NCBI GenBank assembly: GCA_029721435.1
Contig: CM056581.1
Location: 73,580,712 to 73,644,711 of the forward strand
Direction: 5' to 3'
Origin: Gymnothorax reevesii
Taxonomy: Eukaryota; Chordata; Actinopteri; Anguilliformes; Muraenidae
DNA: 64,000 bases
The first letter of the stretch is position 1. The number at the start of each line of letters is the position of its first letter. Under the pieces are notes generated by a model. That model worked only from the letters and a program-made list of their open reading frames with translations, searched no databases and had not been told where the DNA came from. The translations under genes and the position numbers were made by a program. Positions 30,609-42,702 of the stretch are shown here, piece by piece.

Positions 30609-31086
30609 TTACCCCTCAGCCCCGACTAAGGGCCAAAGGGGAATTGTTGTCACGTGCAATGTCTGTCCGTCTGTCCATCTGTCTGTATGTCTGTCCGTCT
30701 GTCCCGTAAACTTTTGTATTCCGCATGATAACTTGAAAACACCTTTTGTCAGTCAGTGCCATTTTTGCTGTGTTACTTGGTCTTGTGTCCCAACAGAATC
30801 CTATCAATTTTGACGGCGCTTGGATGTTCAGTATGGCCGCCACAGCTGCCATCTTGAATCTTATTTTCCGCATGATAACTTGAAAATGTCTTCGTCACAA
30901 TCGACACCATTTTCTCTCTTTTGCTTGGTCTTGTGTACTTACAGAACCCCATCAAATTTGATGGCACTCAGATGTCCAGTATGGCCGCCACAGCCTTGAA
31001 TTTTGCATTCCGCAGGACAACTTGAAAATGCCTTCCTCAATTTACATTGTATATTCATTCCAAATAATCCAGGGGCTGAGGGGTAA
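30609..31086. mobile_element. Inverted-repeat-bounded short tandem array element (relative in design of 26131-27539)
   Basis: The left end TTACCCCTCAGCCCC and right end GGGGCTGAGGGGTAA are exact 15-bp inverted repeats. After the left end comes a GTCTGTCCGTCTGTC microsatellite (30660-30705), then about 2.5 units of a roughly 145-bp repeat. Landmarks are CGCATGATAACTTGAAAA at 30722 and 30869, CGCAGGACAACTTGAAAA at 31011, and GTATGGCCGCCACAGC in two units. The core sequence differs from the other element; only architecture, unit length and the ACCCCT...AGGGGT ends agree. Confidence 0.72.
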
Positions 31087-31895
31087 TGCAAGGGGTAATG
31101 TCCAGGGGCTATTTTTCTTTCTTACATTGCAGCCCGTGACCCCTGTTGGCCGGTGCTCAAGGTCTCTGACTGGGATTCAAAAAGTTGGTACAGCTTCAGG
31201 ACTGCTGAGCAATGTATACCTTACATTGTTCTCGCCAACATTAGCCCCTTCATCAAATCAACTGAACATCGCTTTGAATAAAACCAGAGTAGCAGTAATG
31301 CAATGCAATGCATGTGTTCCATTTTATCTGCGTTCGCTGCAAGGGTGTTCTGTGAGGACAATGTTGGTATGATTTCATTGGAGGGTGTCAGATTTATCTC
31401 ATTGTCTACATCAAGGTGTCAGTACATCATGCCCCGTATTTGTGAACCACATTATTTGTGGCCAGAACCGATTTCTATGCTGGTCGAACAAGCTAAATTG
31501 AGTGGTACAGCATGTACTGTTGTTTGATGACACAGAACTGCCATGAGCAGACGGTTGGCCTCTGATGCATTTATCGGCTCAGTGCATCTGTCATTCCAGA
31601 GCAACTTTGTTTATTATCATCCCCAAGTATGAAAGATCAGAGTTCATTTGCGCAGACTGAGTTCATAGACCCCCCTTGACCCACGCCCCCCGCCTTCCTT
31701 GATGCATCAGAGAACCTGCACTGTGTTTTTCAAACACCCAGCTTTGGGAGTGAGAGCCCCATGCATTGTTCAGCTCAACAGGAGGAAATCCCCAAAAATA
31801 AGCCAGACCAACCAGGTGTCCATGTTCGTGAGACTGTAAACTCAGGGACAATGTGGGACACCTCAGGGAAGGTGCAGAAATGAAAGCAGATGAGA
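31087..31895. other. No gene seen
   Basis: Unassigned sequence. Open frames at 31022-31527 have no recognisable domain and overlap the preceding element. Confidence 0.5.
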
Positions 31896-31912
31896 TCTAT
31901 CTATCTATCTAT
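31896..31912. repeat. (ATCT)n microsatellite
   Basis: Four ATCT units immediately left of a Tc1-like element. Confidence 0.9.
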
Positions 31913-31913
31913 A

Positions 31914-33231
31914 GACCCCAATTCGGAAATAGTTGAAGCGAAGTGTAAATTGTGAATAAAATCAAAATGCAATGACTTTCAGATCACATGACCCAATATG
32001 TTATTTACAATAGAACATAGATAACATTTCAAATGTTGAAACTGAGACATTTTACATTTTTATCCACAAATTTTCTGGCTGCAACAGGTCTAAAAAAAGT
32101 TGGGACACAGGCAAAAAAAAGGGCTGAAAAAGAAATTAATATTTAAAGAGAATCAGCTGAAAGAACATTTAGCAAATAAATACATTAACTGGCATCAGAT
32201 GTGTAATATGATCGGCTAGAAAAGGGATGTCTTAGAGAGGCTGAGTCTCTCAGAAGTAAAGATGGCCAGAGGCTCTCCAACCTGTGAAGGTCTCAACGTC
32301 AAATTGCAAGGCTTTGAAGGTCTCATCATCGACAGTGCATAACATCATCAAAACATTCAGTTTAACTGGAAAAGTCTCTGTGCGTAAGGGACAAGGCCGG
32401 AGACGTTTACTGGATGCCCGTGATCTTCAGGCCCTCAGACGCCTCTGCATCGCTCACCGGCATCATTTTGTCATTGACATTACTAAATGGGCCCAGGAAT
32501 ACTTCAAGAAACCACTGTCTGTATATACAGTCCGCTGTACCATCCACAGACGCCATCTAAAACTGTATCATGTTAAAAAGAAGCCATTGAGCATGATCCA
32601 GAAGCACCGCCGTGTTCTGTCGGCCAAGGCTCATTTAAAATGGACTGTAGCAAAGTGGCAAAGTGTCCTGTGGTCAGACGAGTCCAAATTTGACATTCTT
32701 GTTGGTAATCATTGGTGTCGTGTCCTCTGGGCTAAAGAGGAGAAAGACCACCCCTCCTGTTATCAGAATTTAGTTCAAAAGCCAGCATCTCTGATGGTAT
32801 GAGGATGCATTAGTGCATATGGTGTGGGACACTTGCATGTTTTAAAAAGCACCATGAATGCTGAAAGGTATATAAAGTTTTCAGAGCAACATATGCTCCC
32901 CTCCAGACGATATCTATTCTAAGGATTCCAATGGCCGAACACAAGAAACTTGTCTCCTCAATGCCAAGACGCCTCCACTCTGTATTAAAAAGAGGGAAGG
33001 CTACACCATGGTAAACAGGCCCCTGTCCCAACTTTGAGACCTGTATCAACCATCAAATTAGAAATGAGCTTATTTTGTGGATAAAATTGTAAAATTTCTG
33101 AGTTTCAACATTTTCTATGTTATCTCTGTTCTATTGTGAATAAAATACTGGCTGGTGTGAATTGAAATTCATTGCCTTTTGATTTTATTCACAATTCACA
33201 CTTTGTCCCAACTATTTCGGAATTGAGGCTG
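31914..33231 (+). mobile_element. Tc1-like transposon, third family, internally deleted (copy D)
   Basis: The left end CCCCAATTCGGAAATAGTTG and the right end, inverted, CAGCCTCAATTCCGAAATAG are flanked by TA, with long inverted repeats that continue as GTGAATAAAATCAAAA. The right TA is at 33232-33233. The 1.3-kb length is shorter than the family's 1.6 kb because of a deletion in the transposase. Confidence 0.88.
32262..33014 (+). pseudogene. Tc1 transposase lacking its catalytic C-terminal half
   Basis: ATG at 32262 ([11 protein letters not shown]) begins the protein. Conserved parts: [14 protein letters not shown] (helix-turn-helix), [37 protein letters not shown] (first Asp) and MVWGC-type strand with TGA for Trp near 32800. 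After NAERYIKFSEQHMLPSRR a deletion removes the second Asp and the Glu. Sequence resumes with the C-terminal blocks (MPRRLHSVLKRG...ATPW) ending TAA 33012-33014. It cannot be catalytic, but the element may have been mobilised in trans. Confidence 0.87.
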
Positions 33232-33349
33232 TAAATTTCATGTGCAAATCCACCTTCATTTGCTATTGTCTACAACAGAAGAAAATATTATGCGAAGAGT
33301 CTTGGTTGAAGTTTCCCTTTGAAGTGATGTATGGCAGTTTTGCTCAAAC

Positions 33350-34334
33350 TGTTATGATTCTGCCTCTTGTGCGTTGTCTTGTGCTTATTTGTGTTTGTGC
33401 CTTACTTTCGTTTTATATTTCAGCTTTAATTTCAGCCATCTGATGATCCACTCCCAATCTGCATTCTCCAGTGATGTCACGTGACTGCCTTCAGCATGAC
33501 CGCGTCTCGTTGTCCAATCACGTTTCCTCTTTTGGTTTCGGCTCTGGTATTTCATTCATTGTTTCCACCTGTGTTTAATTCTGGGTCTCGCGAAACTCTG
33601 AGTGAATGCGTTCTCTGATAGGATATTACTAACCCGTGAGTTAACCTTAATTAACTCATTAGCGAGTGTGTGTTTCCTAGCTTTCGTGCATTCTGTCTAA
33701 GCTGTCTCTGAATAACTGCGTTTAAAGCTTTGCTTTCCTTTGCTTCTCTTTTGGTGCTTTTTACTCGTCACATTTAGATTACCTTAATCTAACTGTCTAG
33801 CTTGATTGATGGTCTCAGCGTCCTGTCTCGAGTCATTATTGTTAACCCAGTTCTCGTGTAATTGTTTATTAATCCCATGTGTTTCTGTTTCCTTCTGAGA
33901 TTGCATTCCGAGTCCCCGCCTCCTCTCTTGACCATATGTGGCAGAGTTGGGAGAGCGGTCGTCAGGCAGATCCTCGTATTGACTCAGTTCTACTTGGTGA
34001 AATCTCAGCTCTTCATGCCTTCCGAGTTTCTCCTTGTATGATTCCCAAGTCTTATATTTTGCAGCGCCCTTGTCTTGTCTGGCCCGTGTTTAAGTCTCCC
34101 AGTGTTATCCGTCCGTTGGTTTGGTTCAGTTTTTGCTTTCTTAGTTTATTCACTCTTGCAGTGAGTATTTCTGTTTCCCCCTGCCTTTGGCAGTGTACAT
34201 CAGTTTTCCCATTTGTTCAGTGCTTGTGCACGGTGTTTTGTTTCAGGCGTGTCTGCCAATTTTTCTCTTAGTGTCTTGTGTTTAATAAACACCTCTGGAT
34301 CCTGCAACTGGTGTTTCCCTGACCTCTTCTTACA
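33350..34334 (+). mobile_element. Solo LTR, family 2
   Basis: It starts TGTTATGATTCTGCC and ends CTTCTTACA. CAAAC is duplicated exactly on both sides (33345-33349 and 34335-34339). A polyadenylation signal AATAAA lies at about 34283, about 50 bp from the 3' end, which sets the orientation as plus. A 5-bp duplication and TG...CA ends fit a Gypsy-type LTR. A related minus-strand LTR at 52546-53766 begins with the same TGTTATGATTCTG. Confidence 0.87.
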
Positions 34335-34339
34335 CAAAC

Positions 34340-35647
34340 TGAAATTGTATATTGCAGATATTTGATTATCTTGGATTTCATTCCTGCCAACCACTTGCTC
34401 TTTGCTTTTTGAGTAAGTTCTTTCATAATTTGGCATAGTCATACAAAAACATAAGATGTCTGACTCATTATCATTTGCTTTGTGAAATTTTTAAAATATA
34501 CCAACCAGTTACTCTAGGTAGTTATATGGTAGTTATATGCTTTTTAAATGCATCCGTGTGCATCTCCCTCCTTGTTACGGCTTTTGAGCCGAGTCGTAAC
34601 AACATGTATTAACCCAATCCTTCAAACGCACACAAAAATCGTTGTTTGTGCTGTATCATGATGCACTGCTGATTATTATTGAATCAAGGTGACAATTTTG
34701 CATTGAAACAGAACAATGAAGTGGGGGTATATACCTGAAAATAGAGAGCGACTGCAGCTGTTTATCGCCTTTGCTCCAAAGAGAGAATAAAGCTGAATAC
34801 ATATATACACTTGCAGAGAAAAAAAGGAAGGAAATATTCTTCAACCAGTTAACTGATGAACTACGTGGCCTCTTGCTTCCACTTGTTAGTGAAAACAAGA
34901 CCAATAGCAGCCTATCGTGAGAAGGGACAAATTGAGATAAACTTCTATGGGAATCACTTCACCTTCTTGTGAAGAAAGATACTGTGCACTGGCTTATAAT
35001 TATTTAAAGCTGAATATCAGCTGGGAATTTTTTCAGTCCAGGCTGTTTTACTGAGAAGATGTTCATTCTTCATGCTTTTACTGACTGAATCAGTGCTTTC
35101 TCAGAACTGTTGGAACCTGTCTCTCCAGCTGCATCTGATGGGATGAATGCTCTTCTGTACCTCTGCTAAACTGTAGTTAATGAGCAGAATGAAAGGACAA
35201 CAATGTAGATTCATTCAGTAATTCTCCAAAACACATCACTTGCGGTGACATGTTGTGGGCAAATGGAAAAAAAACACTAACCTGAAATTGAATGAAAAAT
35301 ACTACCCGGTGGTTTGTAAATGAGACAGTAGATAATGATAGCACAATTACAGAGGGCCTCCAAGACCTCCCAAGTACACAAAGAGCTGTCCTGACCAGCC
35401 CTGTTCGCTAATTCACCGAGTTTTTGTGTGACAGTGACAATGCAGGAAAGTAGCTGTTGTCACAGGAACTATGAGAGAATTCACCGTGCACTACCTCCAA
35501 GCTAGAACAAGTGATAAATCTGACCAGGGAATGATAGATAACTCATGCAATAAAGTTGTATAAGGAATTTTAGGATAAAGTTTCCTTATTTTATTAAATA
35601 TATCTGCTTAAGATGGGCATTTAAAATGCTGGGATTGAAGTCATTTT
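34340..35647. other. No gene seen; one small hairpin
   Basis: Unassigned. At about 34573-34603 TTGTTACG and CGTAACAA flank GGCTTTTGAGCC, a short self-complementary stretch. No ORF here matches a known family. Confidence 0.5.
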
Positions 35648-37195
35648 TGAATAAAATCAAAATGGAATGACTTTCAAATCACGCCAGCCAGTATTTTATT
35701 GACAACAGCACAGTGATCACATCGCAAATGTTGAAAGTGATAAATTTTACAATTTTTTTCCATAAAATGAGCTCATTTCAAATTTGATGGCTGCTACAGG
35801 TCTCAAAAGAATTGGGACAGGGGCCTGTTTACCATGGTGTAGCATCTCCTCTTCTTTTTAACACAGAGTTGAGGCGTCTGGACATTGAGGAGACAAGTTT
35901 CTTGAATTTAGCCATTGGAATTTGATCCCACTCTTGTTTAATACAGGCTTCCAGCTGCTGGAGAGTTTCAGGTCTCCTTTGACGGACTTTTCGTTTAATT
36001 ATGCGCCAAATGTTCTCAATCGGTGAAAGATCAGAACTGCAGGCAGGCCAGTTCAGCACACGGACTCTTCTACTATGAAGCCATGCTGTTGTATTAGCTG
36101 CAGTATGTGATTTTACATTGTCCTGCTGAAATACACTAGGCCTTCCCTAGAATAATGTCATCTGAAGGGGAGTCTATGTTGCTCTAAAACCTTAATATAC
36201 CTTTCAGCATTCATGGTGATTTTAAAACATCCAAGTGTCCCACACCATATGCATTAACGCATCCCCATACCATCAGAGATGGTGGCTTTTGAACTGAACA
36301 ATGATAACAGGAGGGGTGGTCTTTCTCCTCTTTAGCCCAGAGGACATAACGCCCATGATTTCCAACAGGAATGTAAAATTTGGACTCGTCTGACCACAGG
36401 ACACTTTGCCACTTTGCAACAGTCCATTTTAAATGAGCCTTGGCCCACAGAACATGGTAGCGCTTCTGGATCATGCTCAACAATGGCTTCCATTTTCCAT
36501 GATAGAGTTTTAGGTGGGATCTCTGGATGGCACGATGGACTGTGTTTACAGACAGTGGTTTCTTGAAGTATTCCTGGACCCATTTAGTAATGTCAATGAC
36601 AGAATCATGCCGGTGAGTGATGCAGGGCATCTGAGGGCCCGAAGATCACGGCATCCAGTAAAGGTCTTCCGCCTTGTCCCTTCCGCACAGAAATTTTTCC
36701 AGTTTCTCTGAATCTTTTGATGATGTTATGCACTGTCAATGATGTGACCTTCAAAGGAACATTGTTTTTAGAGTATTTCACAATTTTTTTATACAAGCCT
36801 TCACAGGTTGGAGAGCTTCTGGCCATCTTTACTTCTGAGAGACTCAGCCCCTCTAAGACATTCCTTTTATAGCCAGTCATGTTATACACCCGATACCAGT
36901 TAACTTAATTACTTGCTAAATGTTCTTTCAGCTGATTCTCTTATATATTAATTTCTTTTTCAGGTCTTTTTTTTTTTTTGCCTGTGTCCCAACTTTTTTG
37001 AGACCTGTTGTAGGCAGAAAATTAGAAATAAGCTAATTTTGTGGATAAAAATGTAAAATATCTCAGTTTCAACATTTGAAATGTTATCTATGTTCTTTTG
37101 TAAAAAACATATTGGCTCATGTGATCTGAAAGTCATAGCATTTTGATTTTATTCACAATTTACACTTCGTCCCAACTATTTCAGAATTGGGGTTG
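35648..37195 (-). mobile_element. Tc1-like transposon, third family, left end truncated (copy E)
   Basis: The right terminus (inverted CCCCAATTCTGAAATAGTTG, ending at 37195 next to TA) matches copy D. On the left only the inner repeat GAATAAAATCAAAATGGAAT survives and the terminal 40 or so bases are replaced by unrelated sequence. Confidence 0.83.
35829..36826 (-). pseudogene. Tc1 DD34E transposase, multiply frameshifted
   Basis: ATG at 36826 (MARSSPTCEGL) starts the helix-turn-helix part (TSLTVHNIIKRFRETGKISV). The frame breaks near GGRPLLDA (about 36650). Then come [39 protein letters not shown] (first Asp) and [15 protein letters not shown], a stop, and a region in several frames. The last block is WPACSSDLSPIENIWRIIKR (Glu), ending RRGDATPW, stop at 35829. 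Same family as copy D but keeps the C-terminal half. Confidence 0.86.
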
Positions 37196-37573
37196 TAAAT
37201 GGAATACATAAGCTACAGCATTTCAGTTCAGTAATAAAAGGTTACACTAACTGAAAATGTGTTTTCACATTCAGGTCCATAAACATCAAGGTGAAATTTC
37301 AAATTTGGCTTTTTACTTCACCAGAAGGAATTTCAAATTGAAGACCTGTGTGCAAGCAGTAGCTATGTCTCCAAATAACATTTTTGTGACTTTGAGGATC
37401 AAAGTTCTGAAAGCATGTTGCAGATCAACAGTATATAAATAAAGTATAATGCTACAGTGTTAAAACAGCACATAAAAAAATTTATATCTGCGACACCTTT
37501 TGAAAATTTTAACCCCCCAAAGTCACAAAGGGGTTATTTAGTGATTTAGGTACTTAGGCACACAGGCCTTCTA

Positions 37574-39181
37574 CAAAACCCAAAACCAGTGAAGTTGGCA
37601 CGTTATGTAAATCGTAAATAAAAACAGAATACAATGATGAGCAAATCCCTTTCAACTTATATTCAGTTGAATACACTGCAAAGACAAGATGTTTAATGTT
37701 CAAACTGAGAACATTTTTTTTTTGCAAATAATCATTAACTTAGAATTTAAAGGCAGCAAGACATTGCAGAAAAGTTGGCAAGGGGCCTTTTTACCACTGT
37801 GTTACATCGCCTTTCCTTTTAACGACAGTCAGTAAACGTTTGGGAACTGAGGAGACCAATTTTTGAAGCTTTTCAGGTGGAACTCTTTCCCATTCTTGCT
37901 TGATGTACAGCTTAAGTTGTTCAACAGTCCGGAGTCTCCGTTGTCGTAATTTATGCTTCATAATGCGCCACATATTTTCAATGGGAGACAAGTCTGAACT
38001 ACAGGCAGGCCAGTCTAGTACCCGCACTCTTTTACTACGGAGCCATGCTGTTGTAACCCGTGCAGAATGTGGCTTGGCTTTGTCTTGCTGATAAAAGCAG
38101 GGGCGTCCATGAAAAAGACGTTGCTCGGATGGCAACACGTTGCTCCAAAACCTGTATGTACCTATGTACCTTTCAGCATTAATGGTGCCTTCACATATGT
38201 GTAAGTTGCCCATGCCTTGGGCACTAATAAACCCCCATACCATCACAGATGCTGGCTTTTGAACTTTGCGCCTATAACAGTCCGGATGGTTCTTTTTCTC
38301 TTTGGTCCGGAGGACTCGACGTCCACAGTTTCCAAAAACAATTTGAAATGTGGACTCATCAGACCACAGAACACATTTCCACTTTGCATCAGTCCATCTT
38401 AGATGAGCTTGGGCCCAGCGAAGCCGGCGGCGTTTCTGGGTGCTGTTGATAAATGGCTTTCGCTTTGCATTGTAGAGTTTTAACTTGCACTTGCAGATGT
38501 AGCGACGAACTGTAGTTACTAACAGTGATTTTCTGAAGTGCTTCTGAGCCCATGTGGTGATGTCCTTTACTCACTGATGTCGTTTTTGATGCAGTACCGC
38601 CTGAGGGATCGAAGGTCACGGGCATTCAATGTTGGTTTTCGGCCTTGTCGTTTACGTGTAGTAATTTCTCCAGAATCTCTGAACCTTTTGACAATATTAC
38701 GGACCGTAGATGATGAAATCCCTAAATTTCTTGCAATAGCTCGTTGAGGAAAGTTGTTTTTAAACTGTTCGACAATCAGCTCACGCATTTGTTCACTAAG
38801 TGGTGACCCTCGCCCCATCCTTGTTTTTGAATGACTGAGCATTTCAGGGAAGCTGCTTTTATACCCAATCATTGCACCCACCTGTTCCCAATTAGCCCGT
38901 TCACCTGTGGGATGTTCCAAATAAGTGTTTGATGAGCATTCCTCAACTCTCTCAGTCTTTTTTGCCACTTGTGCCAGCTTTTTTGAAACATGTTACAGGC
39001 ATCAAATTCCAAATGAGCCAATATTTGCAAAAAATTACAAAGTTTACCTGTTCGAACATTAAGTAACTTGCCTTTGCAGTGTATTCAATTGAATATAGGT
39101 TGAAAAGGATTTGCAAATCAACGTATTCTGTTTCTATTTACGATTTACACAACGTGCCAACTTCACTGGTTTTGGGTTTTG
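37574..39181 (-). mobile_element. Tc1-like transposon, fourth family (copy F)
   Basis: The ends CAAAACCCAAAACCAGTGAA (37574) and the inverted match ending 39181 are flanked by TA. The inverted repeats are long, roughly 130 bp, running through CGTAAATA and TTCAACTTATATTCA to about 37700. Full-length at 1.6 kb. Confidence 0.9.
37791..38818 (-). pseudogene. Tc1 DD34E transposase, single frameshift
   Basis: MGRGSPLSEQMRELIVEQFK starts at 38818. The paired helix-turn-helix domain has RAIARNLGISSSTVRNIVKR, and RKRQGRKPTLNARDLRSLRR follows. Near 38573 one frameshift occurs (after RYCIKN). Downstream the frame is open to the end: VLWSDESTFQ (Asp), SVMVWGFISAQGMG, YQQDKAKPH (Asp), WPACSSDLSPIENMW (Glu, 34 residues on) and a C-terminus RKGDVTQW. 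All three catalytic residues survive. Confidence 0.9.
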
Positions 39182-39414
39182 TATTAGATAATTAAGATAT
39201 TCTTGACTCCCAGCTTTAATTAAAGGGTTTTGCCAAAATCTTCCATACAGCCCCGGAATTCTAGCCAGTCAAAAGTAATTAGAGGTAGAAACATAATCAC
39301 AAATTTACATTTTAAATACTTGGTTGCAAATTTTTTGCAGTCAATGACTGTCTGAAGTCTGTAGCTCAGTGACATTACAAGACCCTGGGTTTCCTTCCTG
39401 TTGATGCTCTAGGC

Positions 39415-40014
39415 CAGGGGTTCCCAAACTTTTCCAAATCAGGGCCCACTTGAAAATCTAAAAAATGTCCGCGGCCCACCTTTGTCCTATAAACAGTACA
39501 TAGACGAAATTATGCATTCTCAGAACACTTAACAGCAACAATAATTGTTGTTTTTGTTGTTGTTAAAATAAATAAAAAAACAGCAACAATGATTGCTGTT
39601 GTTTTATTTATTTATTTATTTATTATTATTATTATTATTAATATTCAGGACTGAAATGAAAGCCGGGGGATAAAGGACGCCCAAACTTTTAATCTGTGGT
39701 GTACACACAAGACAGAATTAATTATCGAACACAGCACGTGCTCCTCCGATTATGACCCCTCGGTCATGATGACCAGAAAGCTACGTTCCGATCATAAACT
39801 ATATAAGGTCCCTAAAATATTGTGAGGTCAATAACACTCAATAGGTTATTACTTCTGAATATTTTAAAAAATCGTGCAATAAATATTTTACAATAAAAAT
39901 AATAAAAAATCATATTTGCAGAAATGAATCATATTTTTAATGACCTCTCACGGCCCACCTGCAGTACCACCACAGCCCACCAGGGGGCCACGGCCCACAC
40001 TTTGGGAATCACTG
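39415..40014. mobile_element. hAT-type MITE (600 bp) with 8-bp duplication
   Basis: The ends CAGGGGTTCCCAAACTTT and, inverted, CAGTGATTCCCAAAGTGT match the Charlie-like hAT terminus. CTCTAGGC is duplicated exactly at 39407-39414 and 40015-40022. Inside are GGCCCAC repeats, a (TTA)n run near 39620-39640 and a self-complementary AACAGCAACAA/TTGTTGCTGTT area. No coding. Confidence 0.92.
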
Positions 40015-40225
40015 CTCTAGGCCATCACTGCAGCAGATTTCCGAGGGCGTATCTAACATTTGTGAATGGAGGAGGAACAAGGGGGTCTGGAGGATTGCCC
40101 CCCTGATAATTTTTTTTTTTAAACTAAGATCCATTTGGGCAATTTCATGCATTTCAGGAGCACATTTCTCTCAATAATATCACTAAATGTCACTGATTAA
40201 TCAAATAAATTGCTTGTTCATGACA

Positions 40226-40450
40226 AAGACTGCGTTTACATGCACACCATATTCCTGTATTAATTGGAATATAAGAATATTCCGATTGCGTACCTGTCAT
40301 GTAAACGCATTCAATAACCCGATTAAGGTCATTTTCCTATTTGAAATATTCCGAATAAGACCCCGGGCATATGCCTGTTTTAATCGGAATATTGGCTTAT
40401 GTATACACCTTACTCGGAATATGCCCCCGAACAGAATATTCAACTACGTC
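40226..40450. repeat. MITE-like segment rich in ATTCCGATT motifs
   Basis: It begins GCGTTTACATGCACACC. The motifs GGAATAT, ATTCCGAT and their complements recur on both strands through 40430. This matches the style of fish Harbinger-type termini, but I could not find the partner end. Confidence 0.45.
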
Positions 40451-40520
40451 TGCGCCTGTTCACTTCGCAAGGAATTTGCATTTTTGGAGCAAAGAGGAAA
40501 TGACTGGGTAAATTCAGATA

Positions 40521-40760
40521 ATGAAAGACATGAATATAATGTATATCGATGGGCGAAAGCACCGTAACAACCGTATATTTAAGGTGTGCGAAAAGTGGAG
40601 AGAGGCTGGTTTTGTGTTAACTGCCATGTGCCAACCATATTCAGCATCGCTGGAAAACTCTGAAGGTGGCATATTCCAAAGCGAAAATGATAAAGGCAGT
40701 GGCTCTTTTTTCACCAGTCGTAATCTTATTCTAATGACCTATACTTACAAGCTTCTGTAT
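40521..40760 (+). pseudogene. Possible Myb/SANT-like (trihelix) fragment of a transposon
   Basis: The frame from 40521 reads RNNRIFKVCEKWREAGFVLT. After a shift near 40625 another frame gives HRWKTLKVAYSKAK. Together these resemble the Myb/SANT-like domain of Harbinger-associated DNA-binding proteins. No remainder of such a gene is visible. The call rests on one short block in two frames. Confidence 0.4.
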
Positions 40761-40805
40761 GTTCATGCACAATGTAGGAAATCAGTACTTGGAGCCATAG
40801 ACTGA

Positions 40806-41790
40806 TTTATACAATCTATGCTTATATAACGGCATTAACTATAATGTATCATCTGACGTTAGCTAACGAGACGGCTGTAACATTACTTATGTTCTGTAGC
40901 GAGTTGCTAAATTTAGCTAACGGGTTAGGTAGAGTGTCATTTTAGGTTCAACGTTTGATCGCTAATATTTGTGGAACTGTCAGGTCGTCACTCTCCACAA
41001 TCAACAGTCAGTAGTGATTAGCGTCGTGCAGAAGAGCTGATAGCTGCACAAAGTTCATCCTTGCAAGGAATTCTAGAGTACAACTTAGCTGGCTAATGAC
41101 TGACCCTATCTAACTTGAGTAGAGGACATCCTGACCTAAAGTAAGTAAGCCGGCTAGCCAGTCTAGTTATGATAACCACAAGGCATGCAGCTAAAGCGGG
41201 ATATTTTCAACCCAGTTGAGTAGCAGTTTTTTTCGGATACAGAAGTTCATAAGAATAGCAAATTACAGTAAGTTCACGACTGTTGTAAAAATAGTCACTG
41301 CCAAAAACAAAACAATACCAGCGGCCCTGATCAAGCCAGTTTCATTTATTTCGCGGTCATGGATGAAATTCTGGGACAGAGACTACTGGGGATGGCAATG
41401 GCTAAGAAACTGGAGTCGATGACAGCTTTAAAGCTATTCTTACCTTTCTGGAATTTTTACATTTTTCTTTTGTTTCTTAATCTTAAAATGCCCCTAATCC
41501 GCGTATGGCACACTAAAATGTAAAAGAAATCCACTAGGTGTTGAAAGTCATCGATATTCAATTCTCATATATTTCTGATAAAAGTGTGACTGCTTCGGTC
41601 CGAATAAAATGATTTGCCGAGCTTCTTGTCTGTCATTCGTTGCTGTGCCCCTTCCAGTTGCCTACTGCTTGCAAGTCCCGCGCCTCTCTGGCAGAGCAGC
41701 AGAGCGGTAGAGACAAAGCAGGTAGCTACTCAACAAAGTTAGCCTGCAATCAATGCAGCTGCAACTGCTCTTGATTTAATGATTAATGTT
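40806..41790. other. No gene seen
   Basis: Unassigned. Self-complementary GTTAGCTAACG strings occur near 40858 and 40915. Confidence 0.5.
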
Positions 41791-41795
41791 ACCGG

Positions 41796-42702
41796 TGTTG
41801 TGAATCGCTGATTTATATTTTTGTTTTTAGAATGTTTTAGTAGTTTTTATTGCTATTTATTTATTTATCATATTTATTCGTTTAGAGTATGTATGTTTCT
41901 GTACGATTGCGAAGTCCTTGGTCTTGAACGTTTTCCTTCCATTTCCGTCGTAGCGTATCTTGTTAGTCTTCACAATCTCTTCCCTGTTATTCGGTTAGGT
42001 AATTCCCCTTCCTTTGCTCTGGCTGTTCTCATTGGCTATCCCCACCGAAGAATAGTTAGCGAGGCACGGGTGATTAGTTAGATCAGAGTTAGGATTTCAC
42101 CTACTTCCTTCTCGCTTTCCTATCACCGTCCTTGCTTTTCTAGTTCCGCCTTCCTCTAACAGCTGTTCTGAATTCTAGCTGGGATTACACTGATAGGTTT
42201 GTGTTTAAAAGACGCATTTTTACAGCAGCTTCTTGTCGACTCGTTTCTTCCCATTGCTCGCTTTGGTGAAGTCTCATTTCTGCGCTTTCTTGGTTACGAT
42301 TGTTGATTGCTTGTTTTTTTGTCATATCTCCCGTAAGTCTTGGTATTGATTGTTTGTATTACGTTGTTTGATTGCCGGTTGATTGCTTAGTACTTCGTTC
42401 TCCCTAATTCCCATTTTGTACCCAACTGTTTAGTTTCTCCTTTGTTCTCCCTTATCCCATCCAACTCCCTTTTTCCTTCCCCTTCCATTCCCTTAGCTCA
42501 ACCCCTTTGTTACTGTCTTTGTGCGGATTGATTTATTGGTTACCGAATATTCTGCTTGTCCCCTGACTCTGATTCTGACTATTCTGCATTACCCTGTTTG
42601 CCTGGCTATCGATCTGTTTTTGTTTGACCATGAGCTTTGGTAATCCCAATAAACGCCCTGCCGATGCTGAACTGCACTCGGAGTCTAAGCCCGTTCCTTT
42701 CA
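41796..42702 (+). mobile_element. Solo LTR, family 3
   Basis: It begins TGTTGTGAATCGCTG and ends CGTTCCTTTCA. ACCGG is duplicated exactly at 41791-41795 and 42703-42707. AATAAA at about 42649 lies some 50 bp before the 3' end and gives a plus orientation. A 5-bp duplication suits Gypsy-type insertion. Confidence 0.85.

Noticed and set aside
33879..34271. 130-codon open frame
   Set aside because: It lies wholly inside a solo LTR with perfect target duplications and has no recognisable domain.
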